Shown piece by piece: positions 1-9,667 of a stretch of DNA of 64,000 nt (position 1 is its first letter; each line of letters opens with the position of its first letter). Made by a program: the position numbers and the translations under genes. The DNA is from an uncultured Brevibacillus sp. (GTDB lineage: Bacteria; Bacillota; Bacilli; Brevibacillales; Brevibacillaceae): NCBI RefSeq assembly GCF_947502445.1, contig NZ_CANMZW010000011.1, forward strand, positions 62,001 to 126,000, read 5' to 3'. Below the pieces are notes generated by a model. The model saw only the letters and a list, made by a program, of their open reading frames with translations, ran no database searches and was not told the DNA's origin.

Positions 1-440
1 GTGACGATGCCTGTGACATGCGGGTTGCCGGCACCAAACAGAATGGCGTCTCCACCGCCCTTGCTATGCCCGAGTACATATAGGCTTGTTTTGTCTACAT
101 AGCTCGGCAAAGGAATTTTGCCACTTGAAATCCATTCCGTCAGCAACGTTAAATCCGCAATTTCTCGTGCGTATGTATTGCGCCCGAACTTTTCCAGCTC
201 GTCAAAATCAGTCAAGCTCTCCCCAACGCCATTGCAGCTGAAATTGAAGCGGATCGTAGCAATTCCCCGTTTTGCCAGCTCCTCTGCTACATACGGAAAG
301 CTCCCCCAATCCTTGAAGCCCTTAAAGCCATGGCAAAAAATAAGCAATGGCTGCTTGGACCCACTGGACTCAACTGCATGCAGATCACCACGGATGACCA
401 AATCGTCTCCGGCCGGAATGGAAAATGTAGTATGGCTCAT
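1..440 (-). CDS. alpha/beta hydrolase (C-terminus outside window)
   Basis: Partial gene: the start is inside the window and the 3' end runs off the left edge, so about 146 residues are visible. They show the alpha/beta-hydrolase core: the oxyanion segment FCHGFKGF near residue 35 and the nucleophile elbow GHSKGGGD near residue 125, where Ser lies between His and Lys. The layout resembles the dienelactone-hydrolase-like serine esterases of Bacilli. The start is preceded by AAGGAGTG eight bases upstream. The Asp and His of the triad would lie in the missing part. No signal peptide, so probably cytoplasmic; the substrate cannot be told. Confidence 0.8.
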   Translation of the reverse strand, partial: MSHTTFSIPAGDDLVIRGDLHAVESSGSKQPLLIFCHGFKGFKDWGSFPYVAEELAKRGIATIRFNFSCNGVGESLTDFDELEKFGRNTYAREIADLTLLTEWISSGKIPLPSYVDKTSLYVLGHSKGGGDAILFGAGNPHVTGIV

Positions 441-592
441 TGATCGTTCACTCCTTCATGAATATGCCTCGATTTTCCTTTTCTTCTAGTATGCTATGTT
501 CCCTTCATAAAAGAAACAACAGTAATAAGAAAACCTCCAGATAAGCAGACGGTTAAGCTCGCTTGATCAGGAAGCAGGTATGCAAGAAAAAA

Positions 593-615
593 GACCTTCC
601 GTTGACCGGAAGATC
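593..615 (-). terminator. Rho-independent terminator of the YheC/D gene
   Basis: Nine-base arms (GATCTTCCG and CGGAAGGTC on the minus strand, one G-U pair) with a 5-base loop, followed by a T run. The stem abuts the stop codon at 616. Confidence 0.85.
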
Positions 616-1755
616 CTAGTATTGTGTACGAGCTTGCTCTTGCGCTTGCTCTTGTTCTCTCTCCTCTATTTGATTGGCGAGGTATAAAGCGTACTCCAAT
701 GGTCTGCGCACAGCCTGCAGGTATCGTTTGTGCTGTCCCAGCTGGCGAAATATTTCCCGTCCCGGCTTGGGATTAATCTCGATGATCCATACTCTCCCCT
801 GAATATCAATGCCAAGATCAAATCCGAATTCCATCATCTGTCCATAATGCTTCTCGATGCGTGACACCGTTTTAAGCGCCAGCTCCTTGCACTCCAAAAT
901 GATGCGCTCTGCTTCTTCCCGCCCGAAATGATCAATCAAAAAAGCAGCCGCTGGTACCGCAGAACCTCCCCCGTGCAGATTAGAGGTCGATGAACGACTG
1001 GCCCCTATGCGTATGCCCATGCCTGTCAGTCGCCACTCGCCGCTGCCGTCCTTTTGTACCAGCAGCCGTGCGTCCACCGTTCTCCCTGGTATTAAGGAGA
1101 GCTGAAGTCCTTGCTGCAAGAAAAACTGTTCGTTCCCGCTCTTCTCCGATTCCATCCAGCCCTCCAGCCTTTTGCACAGATCAGCAAGGGAAAACAGTCT
1201 TTCCTTGCTTTTGGCCTGCTGCTTGGTCCTGCCGTGTAGCATGTATCCGTTCGACTGTCGTTCCACTCGCAAAATACTGCGTCCTCCCGTGCCGTTCGTT
1301 GGTTTTAAGTAAACGATGCGATGCTGCTCTAGCATGGAAAACAACGTTTCTTTGGAATAAGGACACGTCTCTGGCAACCATCGCGCAAGCTCTGGGTCCT
1401 GCACGAGAACCTGGTGGACGCGATATTTATTGGAAAAGCGATTATTCGCATAGCGAAACCATGGCTGCTTGCGAAAAGGCAGATAGATACTATGCTTGGC
1501 TAACGGATAATAGCGATATCGGTCGATGACAATGTCGGGCCAATCGTACCAGTCACTCGTCCAGCCCGTCTCCAGCGGGACATAGCCTCTGATTTGGCGG
1601 ATAGAATAACGGACATCCTGCGGACTGAACAAAAAGACCTCAGCGCCCATTTTCACTCCTTCCTTTACCAGCCGGCTCAGAAAACCTGGTTCAACAAATC
1701 CTGTTTCTCCGCGGTAGGTTAGTATGCCAATCCGTTTCCGCACCGTGGGCACCAC
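616..1755 (-). CDS. YheC/YheD family endospore coat-associated ATP-grasp protein
   Basis: 379 residues. The opening KRIGILTYRG, the DIVIDRYRYYP segment and the central YLKPTNGTGGRS nucleotide-binding loop, followed near the C-terminus by GFDLGIDIQGRVWIIEINPKPGR, are the ATP-grasp signature of the YheC/YheD spore-coat family. The ExNPKPGR motif supplies metal and ATP ligands. Family members are associated with the spore surface; the reaction is not established. The strong AAAGGAGG lies directly against the first GTG, so one of the next GTG codons (down to 1743) could be the real start. It is monocistronic, with its own terminator. Confidence 0.85.
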   Translation of the reverse strand: MVPTVRKRIGILTYRGETGFVEPGFLSRLVKEGVKMGAEVFLFSPQDVRYSIRQIRGYVPLETGWTSDWYDWPDIVIDRYRYYPLAKHSIYLPFRKQPWFRYANNRFSNKYRVHQVLVQDPELARWLPETCPYSKETLFSMLEQHRIVYLKPTNGTGGRSILRVERQSNGYMLHGRTKQQAKSKERLFSLADLCKRLEGWMESEKSGNEQFFLQQGLQLSLIPGRTVDARLLVQKDGSGEWRLTGMGIRIGASRSSTSNLHGGGSAVPAAAFLIDHFGREEAERIILECKELALKTVSRIEKHYGQMMEFGFDLGIDIQGRVWIIEINPKPGREIFRQLGQHKRYLQAVRRPLEYALYLANQIEEREQEQAQEQARTQY

Positions 1756-1813
1756 CCTCCTTTGTGTACTTTCGCCCTATCTCCCTATCAGTTTATGGCT
1801 GAAAGCAAAAAAA

Positions 1814-1842
1814 GCGCCTTTACCCTTGATAGGCAAAAGCGC
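1814..1842 (-). terminator. Terminator of the M20 amidohydrolase gene
   Basis: Minus-strand stem of GCGCTTTTGCC with GGGTAAAGGCGC (two G-U pairs) and a 7-T tail, just after the amidohydrolase stop. Confidence 0.85.
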
Positions 1843-1853
1843 ATTTTCATAGG

Positions 1854-3047
1854 TTAGCCCTGATGTTTTTCCAAATAGTGAAGCGCTGTACGTCCCAAAA
1901 GCTCCCCAGCAATCAGCATGCAATCCTCGTCAATGTCGAAGCGAGGATGGTGGTGTGGATATTTTGCCAATTTGTCCGGATTGCCAGCACCGACAAATAA
2001 ATAGGCACCCGGAACCTTTTCCAAATAATAGGAAAAATCTTCACCGCCCATTAACGGCTTCATCGGCTGGACACGATCTGCCCCAAACGCAGCAATAGCC
2101 GCTTCCTCGGCAATTCGCGCTTCTTTTTCATTGTTAATTACTGCAGGATAGCCGCGCTCATAATGCACAGTTGCACTGCCCCCGAGCATCGCTGCGGTCC
2201 CTTCTGCAATCTCTGCCAAACGCTGCTCGGCACGATCACGAACATCCGGCAAGAAAGTGCGGACTGTTCCCGTGAGGCGGCAGCTGTCGGCAATAATATT
2301 GTTGTTGTCTCCACCGTTAAAAGTACCCACGGTCACGACTACACTAGCCAGCGGACTGACGTTGCGGCTGGCAATCGTCTGCAAGCTGCCTACGATTTGG
2401 GACCCGATCACGATGGAGTCAACTGTTTCTTCCGGTACAGCACCGTGACCGCCCTGGCCTTTAATTTCGATCACGAAATCATCCGTGTTTGCCATAATCG
2501 GACCTGGGCTGATAAATACTTTGCCCACAGGCAGCATAGACCATAGATGAACACCGAATACGGCATCGACCCCGTCAACCGCTCCATCTGCAGCCATCTG
2601 GATCGCTCCGCCTGGCGATTCTTCCTCCGCATGCTGGAACAAAAAGCGAATCTCCCCGGCAAACTGATCACGTCTAGGAGCCAAAACACTGGCCAAACCC
2701 AGCAATTGAGAAGTGTGGGCATCATGTCCACAAGCATGCATCACGCCGGGAACCGTCGATTTGTACTCGACTTCTTTTTGGTCCTGGATCGGCAGAGCAT
2801 CAAAGTCAGCACGGAGGGCAACCACTGCTCCAGGCCGGCTGCCACGCAGAACGCCTACTACTCCTCGTCCGCCTACACCTGTACGCACTTCGTCAAAGCC
2901 TAGACCTGTCAAAATTTCTGCAATCATCGCGGGCGTTTTCTCTTCCTGGAAAGACAGTTCTGGATGTTGGTGCAGATGGCGTCGCCAGCTAATGATTTGG
3001 GGCTCCATCTCTGCCAGCAGCTCTTTTAATTGCGCTTGTAAAGACAT
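1854..3047 (-). CDS. M20 family metallo-amidohydrolase (N-acyl amino acid / hippurate hydrolase type)
   Basis: About 397 residues. The start chosen is ATG 3047 (MSLQAQLK), which has GGAGGAG 8 bases upstream; an upstream in-frame ATG lacks such a site. The features are those of the M20D amidohydrolases: RRHLHQHPELSFQE near the N-terminus, the metal-binding HACGHDAHT, the catalytic Glu pair in FQHAEEES, HLWSMLPVG, the lid-domain GGHGAVPE, and MGGEDFSYY near the C-terminus. These enzymes remove acyl groups from amino acids or related amides with a di-metal centre in the cytoplasm. The acyl substrate cannot be predicted. It stands alone between a terminator and the PHP gene, which is transcribed in the same direction. 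Confidence 0.9.
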   Translation of the reverse strand: MSLQAQLKELLAEMEPQIISWRRHLHQHPELSFQEEKTPAMIAEILTGLGFDEVRTGVGGRGVVGVLRGSRPGAVVALRADFDALPIQDQKEVEYKSTVPGVMHACGHDAHTSQLLGLASVLAPRRDQFAGEIRFLFQHAEEESPGGAIQMAADGAVDGVDAVFGVHLWSMLPVGKVFISPGPIMANTDDFVIEIKGQGGHGAVPEETVDSIVIGSQIVGSLQTIASRNVSPLASVVVTVGTFNGGDNNNIIADSCRLTGTVRTFLPDVRDRAEQRLAEIAEGTAAMLGGSATVHYERGYPAVINNEKEARIAEEAAIAAFGADRVQPMKPLMGGEDFSYYLEKVPGAYLFVGAGNPDKLAKYPHHHPRFDIDEDCMLIAGELLGRTALHYLEKHQG

Positions 3048-3129
3048 CGTTTTTTCTCCTCCCACAAGGTGCACTTTTCGTTTCTCGTCCTTTTATCATA
3101 GCAGAAACGAAAGCGAAATGGGGGCTTGA

Positions 3130-4125
3130 CTAATCGAGCGGCAGGAGACTGCGCTGTCTTCTCTCAAAGATAGATATGGCTGTAATGCCTGAACGTTTGA
3201 GGAGTACACGTACTTCATCAAGATGCTTCCCCACCTGATCAGGGAAAGACGCGTTGGACGATGTCGTGATCGGCACCTCATGATGGGCTAACATTTCCAG
3301 CATATGATAGCTGGGCGAAGTCTCCTTCATTGGTTGATGGAAGCCTCCTGTAGTGATTTCTGTCGCGACATTCCATCGATTGAGAGCTCGCGCCACGCGC
3401 TGGTAGTACGGCAAAAGGGCTGTCTCATCAGGGTGATAGCCGAATGCCTTGATAGCATCTATGTGCGCAATCACGTCAAACAGTCTGCTTTCGATCGCTT
3501 GCTCCACGAGATCAAAATACCGGCTGTACAATACAGATAAGTCCATTCGCCCAAACTTGTCCTTTGTTTCGGGATGATGAAGACAAAAGCCTTGGATGAA
3601 GTGGACGGACCCCATGCATACATCCCATGGGTGAGCTTCGATCACACCTGCTAGCACATCCTCTGCTCCCGGAAAATAATCCAGCTCGATGCCAATCCGC
3701 AGCTGGACTCCATCATCTCTCCAGCGCTTTTTTTCTTCCTCCAAAAAAGTCGTGTAAGCGCCCAAGGAATCGTTCATCACACAATCCAGCCAGCTGCGCT
3801 GTATTTGTCCTAAGCGATCGTGAGCGAGGTGTAGCCTTTGCTCATACAGCGATCTGAATTCTTCAAACCGGTAAAGATGCTCAACCATACATACCACTTC
3901 AATACCTGCTTGCTTTGCGCGTGCTCGATACAGATCGAGCCACTCCCGTGAATATGGACCTTGTCTGAGCCTTTTGGCAAGCTGACCGACCATCTCGTAT
4001 GCCCATTCCCTTTTGCTCTGATTATGCTCATCGCTAAGCGTCGATCCAAGCGATTCAGCGAGTTGATGCAGCCATTGTGACGAGTACGGTCCTTCTTCTA
4101 GGTGCACATGAAAATCAACTCTCAT
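3130..4125 (-). CDS. PHP-domain phosphoesterase (histidinol-phosphatase-like)
   Basis: 331 residues from ATG 4125, which follows GGAGGGG by 5 bases; a longer frame starting at 4152 has no better site. PHP metal-binding signatures are visible in order: DFHVHLEEG at the N-terminus, CMVEHLYRF, IGIELDYFPG, GSVHFIQGF and VIAHIDAIKAFG, then SSNASFPDQVG late. These match the polymerase-and-histidinol-phosphatase fold, which uses a multi-metal centre to cleave phosphoesters. Family members include HisK-type histidinol phosphatases, but no his genes are nearby and the N-terminal insert (residues 10-60) is unusual, so the substrate is left open. It lies 82 bases upstream of the amidohydrolase gene and could be co-transcribed with it. 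Confidence 0.8.
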   Translation of the reverse strand: MRVDFHVHLEEGPYSSQWLHQLAESLGSTLSDEHNQSKREWAYEMVGQLAKRLRQGPYSREWLDLYRARAKQAGIEVVCMVEHLYRFEEFRSLYEQRLHLAHDRLGQIQRSWLDCVMNDSLGAYTTFLEEEKKRWRDDGVQLRIGIELDYFPGAEDVLAGVIEAHPWDVCMGSVHFIQGFCLHHPETKDKFGRMDLSVLYSRYFDLVEQAIESRLFDVIAHIDAIKAFGYHPDETALLPYYQRVARALNRWNVATEITTGGFHQPMKETSPSYHMLEMLAHHEVPITTSSNASFPDQVGKHLDEVRVLLKRSGITAISIFERRQRSLLPLD

Positions 4126-4304
4126 CCCGATCCCCTCCATGGGATTGTCCACAGCTATTTTCTATTGTTTTTATGCTAAAAAAGCAGGACATATGTCGCA
4201 TATCTACAGCAGGAAAATAGTGGTTGAAGGGCGTATATTGGAAAATGGAATAAAAAGGAATTTCATTTCCTAGAGGAATCGATTCGTAAAAAGGAGGACC
4301 TGTC

Positions 4305-4490
4305 ATGTTGTGGATGGTTTTCGGAGGCATTCTTGCATGTATTCTTGCACTCTCCTACGTCAGCAGTCTGATGAAGCAAAACCGTTATGGGCAGCCCGAG
4401 CATTTGTCTGGTGAAAGCTCACCACGGGTACACACCATGGCGACCGATACAGAAGCACAGAACGCGAATCATTCCGTAGACAAGCCTTGA
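4305..4490 (+). CDS. Small single-pass membrane protein, function unknown
   Basis: 61 residues: an N-terminal hydrophobic segment (about residues 2-20, MLWMVFGGILACILAL) and then a polar tail rich in Ser, His and Gln. The start has AAAGGAGG 8 bases upstream. It is the first gene of a tight plus-strand cluster with the HD hydrolase (21-base gap) and a methyltransferase. I do not recognise a family. Confidence 0.65.
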   Translation: MLWMVFGGILACILALSYVSSLMKQNRYGQPEHLSGESSPRVHTMATDTEAQNANHSVDKP

Positions 4491-4511
4491 TAGCGAAAGG
4501 AGGATTGGACG

Positions 4512-5156
4512 ATGAAGGTATACGCACAGCTGCGAGAAGGCTGGCTGCAGGTTCATGATATTGCTACCGATTCAGAAAGCCTGCTGCGCCTGCATGGGTG
4601 TGAGCATACTGCCCTGCATTCCAAGCACGTAGCCGAGGAAGCTGCTCAGTTGGCTAACCGTTTTGGCATTGATCCGATTTGTGCCAGTATGGCTGGATAC
4701 TTGCATGATATCAGCGCGATTATCCCTAATCATCAGCGGATTCAGATAGCAGAGGAGCTCCGTATCGAGATTTTACCCGAAGAGCGCACCTTTCCCATGA
4801 TCATTCATCAGAAAATTTCAAAGGCTATAGCTCGTGATTTGTTTTCCATACAAGATGCGGCTGTATTGGGTGCCATTGAGTGTCATACCACATTAAAGTC
4901 GCAGCCCTCGCGTATGGACCTTGTCCTCTTTGTTGCTGACAAGATCGCGTGGGATCAAGCAGGCACACCCCCCTATCTTCATCAGCTTCAATCTGCTTTG
5001 GACAAATCTATCGAGCACGCCGCTTTCGTCTACCTCTCCTATATGTGGGAGCAGCGGGAGAAGCTGCGGGTCATGCATCCTTGGTTGGTGGAAGCGTATC
5101 GTGATCTTAGACAAAAGAACCTTCACTTAGAGGAAGGGGGAAAAACAGGTGAGTAG
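4512..5156 (+). CDS. HD-domain hydrolase, YqeK-like (symmetrical Ap4A hydrolase family)
   Basis: 214 residues. HD-domain metal ligands are in the expected order: H in HGCEHTALHSKHV, the HD doublet in AGYLHDISAI, His residues in MIIHQKIS and AIECHTTL, and the late Asp in FVADKIAWDQ. This is the layout of YqeK, which hydrolyses Ap4A symmetrically to ADP. Here the gene is outside the usual nadD-yqeK-rsfS neighbourhood, so it is probably a paralogue and the substrate may differ. AAAGGAGG precedes the start. Its end overlaps the following methyltransferase by 8 bases, which suggests translational coupling. Confidence 0.75.
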   Translation: MKVYAQLREGWLQVHDIATDSESLLRLHGCEHTALHSKHVAEEAAQLANRFGIDPICASMAGYLHDISAIIPNHQRIQIAEELRIEILPEERTFPMIIHQKISKAIARDLFSIQDAAVLGAIECHTTLKSQPSRMDLVLFVADKIAWDQAGTPPYLHQLQSALDKSIEHAAFVYLSYMWEQREKLRVMHPWLVEAYRDLRQKNLHLEEGGKTGE

Positions 5157-6006
5157 TGTAGAGAATTACTATTCTTTCTTTGGGGAAAGGGAATGGACAA
5201 GACTTGATCGCGAGCCACTTGAGTTTCTGATTAACTGGCACTATATAGTACAGCATTTGCCTGGACCAGGAACCATATTGGATATTGGTGCTGGCCCGGG
5301 AAAGTATTCCTTACAGCTGGCAAAAATGGGCCATCGGGTTACACTTGCTGACCTCACCCCCAAGCTTGTAGACATAGCCCGACAAAAAGCATCCGAATTT
5401 GGACTACTACATCAGTTTCAAGGTTTTCATGTGACGGACGCTTGCGATCTCAGCCATTTCCCAGATGAAGCTTTCGATGCCTCTCTCATGCTTGGTCCTA
5501 TGTACCATTTGCAAAAGGAAGAGGATCGTGTCACTGCTGCATGCGAGCTGTACCGTGTTACCAAAAGCGATGGGATCATTTTTGTTGCCTTTCGCTCAAG
5601 GTCCAATCACATCATGTCCTCGTTAATGGCTCCAGAAAACTGGAAGCCCCATCATCAAATAGATGCTGTCTATGATTTTTATCAAACAGGAATCTTTAAT
5701 CACGCAGAGGAAGGTCGCTTTACAGGTGCCTATTTCTATCATGTCGATGAAATCAGGCCTTTAATGGAGTCTATCGGTTTTCAAACGATACAGTTGATTG
5801 GTTCAACAAACATCGGGGCCGTTTTGACTCCGGATCACTGGCGTTATTGGCAGGAACGCGGGGAAGCCGAGAAAGTCATACAATTATTGATTGAAACAGC
5901 AAAGGAACCAGCTCTCCTCGGGATGTCTTCACATCTGCTTTATATTGGGAAAAAGGGCAAATGGCTTCGTCCCGCACGCCATAAAAAATACCATCATGGC
6001 AAATGA
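5149..6006 (+). CDS. Class I SAM-dependent methyltransferase
   Basis: 285 residues from GTG 5149 with GAAGGGGG upstream inside the preceding gene. Motif I is ILDIGAGPGKYS (residues about 45-56), the acidic end of strand 2 is in VTLADLTPKL, and motif IV is near ASLMLGPMYHL. This is a Rossmann-type methyltransferase with a small-molecule-like C-terminal region. The substrate is unknown. It overlaps the HD hydrolase gene and converges on another methyltransferase only 20 bases away. Confidence 0.8.
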   Translation: MSSVENYYSFFGEREWTRLDREPLEFLINWHYIVQHLPGPGTILDIGAGPGKYSLQLAKMGHRVTLADLTPKLVDIARQKASEFGLLHQFQGFHVTDACDLSHFPDEAFDASLMLGPMYHLQKEEDRVTAACELYRVTKSDGIIFVAFRSRSNHIMSSLMAPENWKPHHQIDAVYDFYQTGIFNHAEEGRFTGAYFYHVDEIRPLMESIGFQTIQLIGSTNIGAVLTPDHWRYWQERGEAEKVIQLLIETAKEPALLGMSSHLLYIGKKGKWLRPARHKKYHHGK

Positions 6007-6025
6007 CTCAGGCGAACGGATAAAG

Positions 6026-6745
6026 TTAACATATGATTCCGTTCTCATAAAATCGAGTAAAGCGGTTGCTATCCAGCTGTCGATTGAATCCCTCTCTCCC
6101 GTGCAAATCACTATGTTGAATCACCGCATCCATATCCACATCGATAAAGCCTGTTTGGGACAAAATACGTGGCAAGCTTCTGCCGATTTGTCGGTTACCT
6201 CCCCTGGAGGCCTGTGCTTTTGACAGCTTTTTCAATATGGAAGGTAAAGACTCTACATCTGGTTGAATTGCACCAAAAGCGCCATCATCAATGTCGGTTA
6301 TAACGAGCTTGCCCCCGGGTTTTAAAACACGTCTCAGCTCTTCTGCTGCTTGCCATGGGTCATGCAAGTGAAGGAAGAGCAATCGAGCGATGACAAAGTC
6401 AAAATGATTGTCAGGCAAGCCCGTCTTGTAAACAGAAGCTTGCTGCAAACTTAGTCTTGATGCAGGGACATGACGCAGCAGCTGCCCAGCACGTTCAAGC
6501 AAGCCATCATCTATATCTAATCCCGTAATGTGACTTGTCGGGAAATGCTCCAGCAGTTTTTCTGTAACAAATCCAGGACCGCTTCCTGCTTCCAGTACCT
6601 TCATCCCATCTTCCAGCCCAAACCACTTCAGGTTGCGGTATTCCTTTTCCCAGCCCATCAAAGCTTGTTCTTTTAAGCGTACGTATTCCGCCTCTGCTCC
6701 AATGCCAACGCTTTGAAAGTTGTAGGTTGATTTGCGTTTATCCAT
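6026..6745 (-). CDS. UbiE/COQ5-type SAM-dependent methyltransferase
   Basis: 239 residues. The SAM-binding loop is VLEAGSGPGFVTEKLL, the acidic residue after strand 2 is in GLDIDDGLLERA, and a post-motif DFVIARLLFLHLHDP is followed by LKPGGKLVITDIDDG, typical of the UbiE-like group. AAGGAGG precedes the start by 7 bases. Convergent with the other methyltransferase and not homologous over its length by eye. The substrate is unknown. Confidence 0.8.
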   Translation of the reverse strand: MDKRKSTYNFQSVGIGAEAEYVRLKEQALMGWEKEYRNLKWFGLEDGMKVLEAGSGPGFVTEKLLEHFPTSHITGLDIDDGLLERAGQLLRHVPASRLSLQQASVYKTGLPDNHFDFVIARLLFLHLHDPWQAAEELRRVLKPGGKLVITDIDDGAFGAIQPDVESLPSILKKLSKAQASRGGNRQIGRSLPRILSQTGFIDVDMDAVIQHSDLHGREGFNRQLDSNRFTRFYENGIIC

Positions 6746-6768
6746 AACATTTTCCTCCTTAGCAAAAC

Positions 6769-6807
6769 AGACCTCTTGAACAACCGTGCAGCTGTTCTAA
6801 GAGGTCT
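6769..6807. terminator. Bidirectional terminator hairpin downstream of folA
   Basis: Long stem (AGACCTCTT and AAGAGGTCT, extended by AACA/TGTT) with T-rich sequence on both sides. It ends the thyA-folA transcript on the minus strand, although the T run is better on the plus side. Confidence 0.75.
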
Positions 6808-6842
6808 TTTTCTTTTCCAATTTTCAAAGCCATTCAGGAAAC

Positions 6843-7316
6843 TTATTTCTTCCGATCGAATGTATAAAACGTATGCGGAACCTGATTTTTCTCATCCACA
6901 ATCCCTTCACGCTTGTCCACCATCGTGTACGCCTCGCGATCCCACTGCGGGAAAAAGGTGTCGCCCTCTGTTTCCAGATCAATCTCGGTAATGTACAGGC
7001 GATCTACAACATCAAGAAATTGCCGGTAAATCTCCGCTCCGCCAAAAATGATGACATCCCCAAGGGCTATTACCTCTTCCTTGGTATGAACGACATCAAC
7101 GCCTTCAGGGTGGAAATCACGACTTCTCGTCAATACGACGTTACGCCGATTCGGCAGTGGCTTTCCAATCGATTTGAATGTCTTGCGGCCCATCACGATC
7201 GTTTTGCCTGTCGTCAATTCTTTGACATTTTTCAAATCGGCAGGAAGCTGCCATGGCATGTCCCCATCCTTGCCAATCACTTGATTTTTGGCATACGCGA
7301 CGATGAGACTGATCAT
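6843..7316 (-). CDS. folA: Dihydrofolate reductase
   Basis: 157 residues, the usual chromosomal DHFR length. It reduces dihydrofolate to tetrahydrofolate with NADPH. Hallmarks: [15 protein letters not shown] opening, PWQLPADLK with the catalytic Asp27, the NADPH-binding [15 protein letters not shown], and [11 protein letters not shown]. The start overlaps the thyA stop by 4 bases (ATGA) with GGAGAGGTGG ahead of it, so it is translated coupled to thyA. Together they recycle the dihydrofolate made by thymidylate synthase. Confidence 0.97.
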   Translation of the reverse strand: MISLIVAYAKNQVIGKDGDMPWQLPADLKNVKELTTGKTIVMGRKTFKSIGKPLPNRRNVVLTRSRDFHPEGVDVVHTKEEVIALGDVIIFGGAEIYRQFLDVVDRLYITEIDLETEGDTFFPQWDREAYTMVDKREGIVDEKNQVPHTFYTFDRKK

Positions 7317-8107
7317 ACGGCCACCTCTCCTTTGATATGCGGATGAGATTCATAGTCGACGATTTCTATGTCATCAAAGGTAAAGTCAAAAATCGAATTC
7401 ACGTCTGGATTGAGCTTCAGTTTTGGCAATGCCATAGGCTCACGGCTTAGTTGCAGCTTGACCTGCTCCAGATGATTCGTATACAGATGTGCATCTCCGA
7501 GCGTATGGACAAAATCGCCTGCTTCCAGCCCTGTTACATGCGCAATCATGTGAGTCAGCAGGGCATAGCTTGCGATATTGAACGGTACCCCCAAAAACGT
7601 GTCTGCACTGCGTTGATACAGCTGGCAGGAAAGCTTGCCATTCGCCACATAAAATTGGAACAGCAAATGGCACGGTGGCAAGGCCATTTTGTCCAGCTCG
7701 GCAGGATTCCACGCGCTGACTACCAAGCGGCGCGAATCAGGGTTGCGCTTGATCTCGTCAATCACCCATTGGATCTGGTCTACCGTTTTGCCGTCGCGCC
7801 CTGCAAAAGAACGCCACTGCTTGCCGTAGACTGGCCCGAGATCGCCGTTCTCATCGGCCCATTCGTTCCAGATGCGAACACCATTTTCCTGGAGATAGCG
7901 AATATTGGTATCTCCTGACAAAAACCACAAAAGCTCATGAATGATCGATCTCGTGTGTAATTTTTTGGTTGTTACCAAAGGAAAGCCCTCACTCAGATCA
8001 AAGCGCATTTGGTGCCCAAAAACGCTGATCGTGCCCGTACCTGTCCGGTCTTCCTTGGTGACACCCTCGTCCAAAATTCGCTGGCACAAGTCCAGATATT
8101 GTTTCAT
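7313..8107 (-). CDS. thyA: Thymidylate synthase
   Basis: 264 residues, matching the short ThyA form. It methylates dUMP to dTMP using methylene-tetrahydrofolate. The catalytic Cys146 lies in [20 protein letters not shown] near residue 22 and the conserved [18 protein letters not shown] and [10 protein letters not shown] blocks are present. AAGGAGTG lies 7 bases before the ATG. First gene of the thyA-folA operon. It diverges from the MocR regulator with about 130 bases between starts. Confidence 0.97.
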   Translation of the reverse strand: MKQYLDLCQRILDEGVTKEDRTGTGTISVFGHQMRFDLSEGFPLVTTKKLHTRSIIHELLWFLSGDTNIRYLQENGVRIWNEWADENGDLGPVYGKQWRSFAGRDGKTVDQIQWVIDEIKRNPDSRRLVVSAWNPAELDKMALPPCHLLFQFYVANGKLSCQLYQRSADTFLGVPFNIASYALLTHMIAHVTGLEAGDFVHTLGDAHLYTNHLEQVKLQLSREPMALPKLKLNPDVNSIFDFTFDDIEIVDYESHPHIKGEVAV

Positions 8108-8236
8108 CTCGCAACACTCCTTCCCCCATCTATACTAAACCAAACCGCAGCAAAATTGAATGCTGAAATCCATGCTATAATAAGCAGGATAGTTATGGGA
8201 TACACACCGTATTTTAGAAAGAAGGCGGGAGAAGTC

Positions 8237-9667
8237 ATGGATGAAAAAATGACGTCGTCAACCAAGCCGATCTACAAACAGATTGCAGAGCAAATTGAAC
8301 AGCGGATTAGTAGTGGAGAGTTTGGGCCAGGCAGCTTTTTGCCATCAGAACGCTCCTTGGCCAAAGAGCTTCACGTCAATCGTTCTACCATTGTAGCGGC
8401 GTATGATGAATTGCAGGCGGCTGGCGTTGTTGAGCGCAAGCAAGGCAGCGGTACTCTCGTGAGCCGGGATATTTGGGGTCTGGCTCGCACACGCGTACCA
8501 AATTGGCGCCATCTGACGGAGACAGGCTCCTTTCGCCCGAACCTGCCCCTGATCCAGAAAATTCGCCGGGAAACACATGAGCATGAACTGATCGATCTGG
8601 CAAGTGGAGAGCTGTCACCGGATCTCGTTCCCCACCAATCCATCAAGCAATTAATGACTGCCAATGATTTTCCCAATCATTTGGGCTACGAGCATCCACT
8701 TGGGAACTGGTCCTTGCGCGAAACCTTGACTGGACATATGAAGACATGGAGAAGTATCGATGCGCCTCCCACCTCGATACTGGTTACCTCAGGTGCACAG
8801 CAGGCGCTGCATCTGGTTGTACAATGTCTGCTCAAGCCAGGTGATGCCGTAGCCATCGAGGAGCCTTCGTATTGCTACTCGCTGCCTCTCTTTCATTCTG
8901 CCGGATTGCGTACGTTTCCGCTACCCATGGACGATGAGGGGATCGATCCGGATCAGCTGGCAGATTTGCATCGCAAGCATCGGATCAAAATGGTATTTCT
9001 CAATCCCAACTTTCAAAATCCAACAGGTACCTTGCTGTCGCTTTCGAGACGAATTCGGCTTCTTGAAATCTCGGCTGAAAACGGGATTCCCATTATCGAG
9101 GATGATCCTTACAGTCTGACCTCCTTTTCCAATGAGCCTGTTCCCACTCTCAAATCGCTCGACAAGCATGGCACCGTCCTCTACATCAGCTCGTTGACGA
9201 AGATCGTAGCTTCGGGCTTGCGCATTGGCTGGATTGTCGGCCCTCAAACCGTCATCGAGCGACTGGCTGATGCCAAGCAGCAATTTGATTTCGGACATAG
9301 CATCTTTCCTCAGTGGCTGGCTGACCGCTTCCTGCAATCACCTGATTTTGTTCATCATATTAACAAGCTGCGCACACAGTTATCCATCCGCTGCGATCAG
9401 TTGGCTTTTTCCTTGCAGGATCAGTTTGAAGATCAGGTTAAGCTGATCAGTCCTGAGGGCGGCATCCATTTGTGGTGTCAGCTGACTGGCGTTTGGAGCG
9501 AGCAGCGCTTGCTTACCGAGTCAGTAAAACGGGGTGTCGTCTTCGTTCCTGGCCATCTCTTTGGGGCGCAAAAAGGGTTTGTCCGCTTCACCTTTGGCCG
9601 TGCCGAGCTGGATTATATCCCCGAAGCAGTCGCCCGTTTTAAAGATGCTTTTACTACCGGTGGATGA
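8237..9667 (+). CDS. MocR-type GntR regulator with aminotransferase domain
   Basis: 476 residues from ATG 8237, with GGCGGGAGAAG upstream; the frame is open further upstream but overlaps thyA. Residues 10-80 form a winged-helix GntR domain (LPSERSLAKELHVNRSTIVAAY). The rest is a fold-type I aminotransferase domain with TSGAQQALHLV, PNFQNPTG, and the PLP lysine in SSLTKIVASGLRIGW. MocR proteins sense PLP-linked ligands and control nearby transport or metabolic genes. The target here is unclear: it diverges from thyA and is followed by a small membrane protein. Confidence 0.9.
   Translation: MDEKMTSSTKPIYKQIAEQIEQRISSGEFGPGSFLPSERSLAKELHVNRSTIVAAYDELQAAGVVERKQGSGTLVSRDIWGLARTRVPNWRHLTETGSFRPNLPLIQKIRRETHEHELIDLASGELSPDLVPHQSIKQLMTANDFPNHLGYEHPLGNWSLRETLTGHMKTWRSIDAPPTSILVTSGAQQALHLVVQCLLKPGDAVAIEEPSYCYSLPLFHSAGLRTFPLPMDDEGIDPDQLADLHRKHRIKMVFLNPNFQNPTGTLLSLSRRIRLLEISAENGIPIIEDDPYSLTSFSNEPVPTLKSLDKHGTVLYISSLTKIVASGLRIGWIVGPQTVIERLADAKQQFDFGHSIFPQWLADRFLQSPDFVHHINKLRTQLSIRCDQLAFSLQDQFEDQVKLISPEGGIHLWCQLTGVWSEQRLLTESVKRGVVFVPGHLFGAQKGFVRFTFGRAELDYIPEAVARFKDAFTTGG

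Noticed and set aside
990..1529. 179-codon plus-strand ORF
   Set aside because: Antisense to the YheC/D gene, rich in Cys and Arg, without family features.
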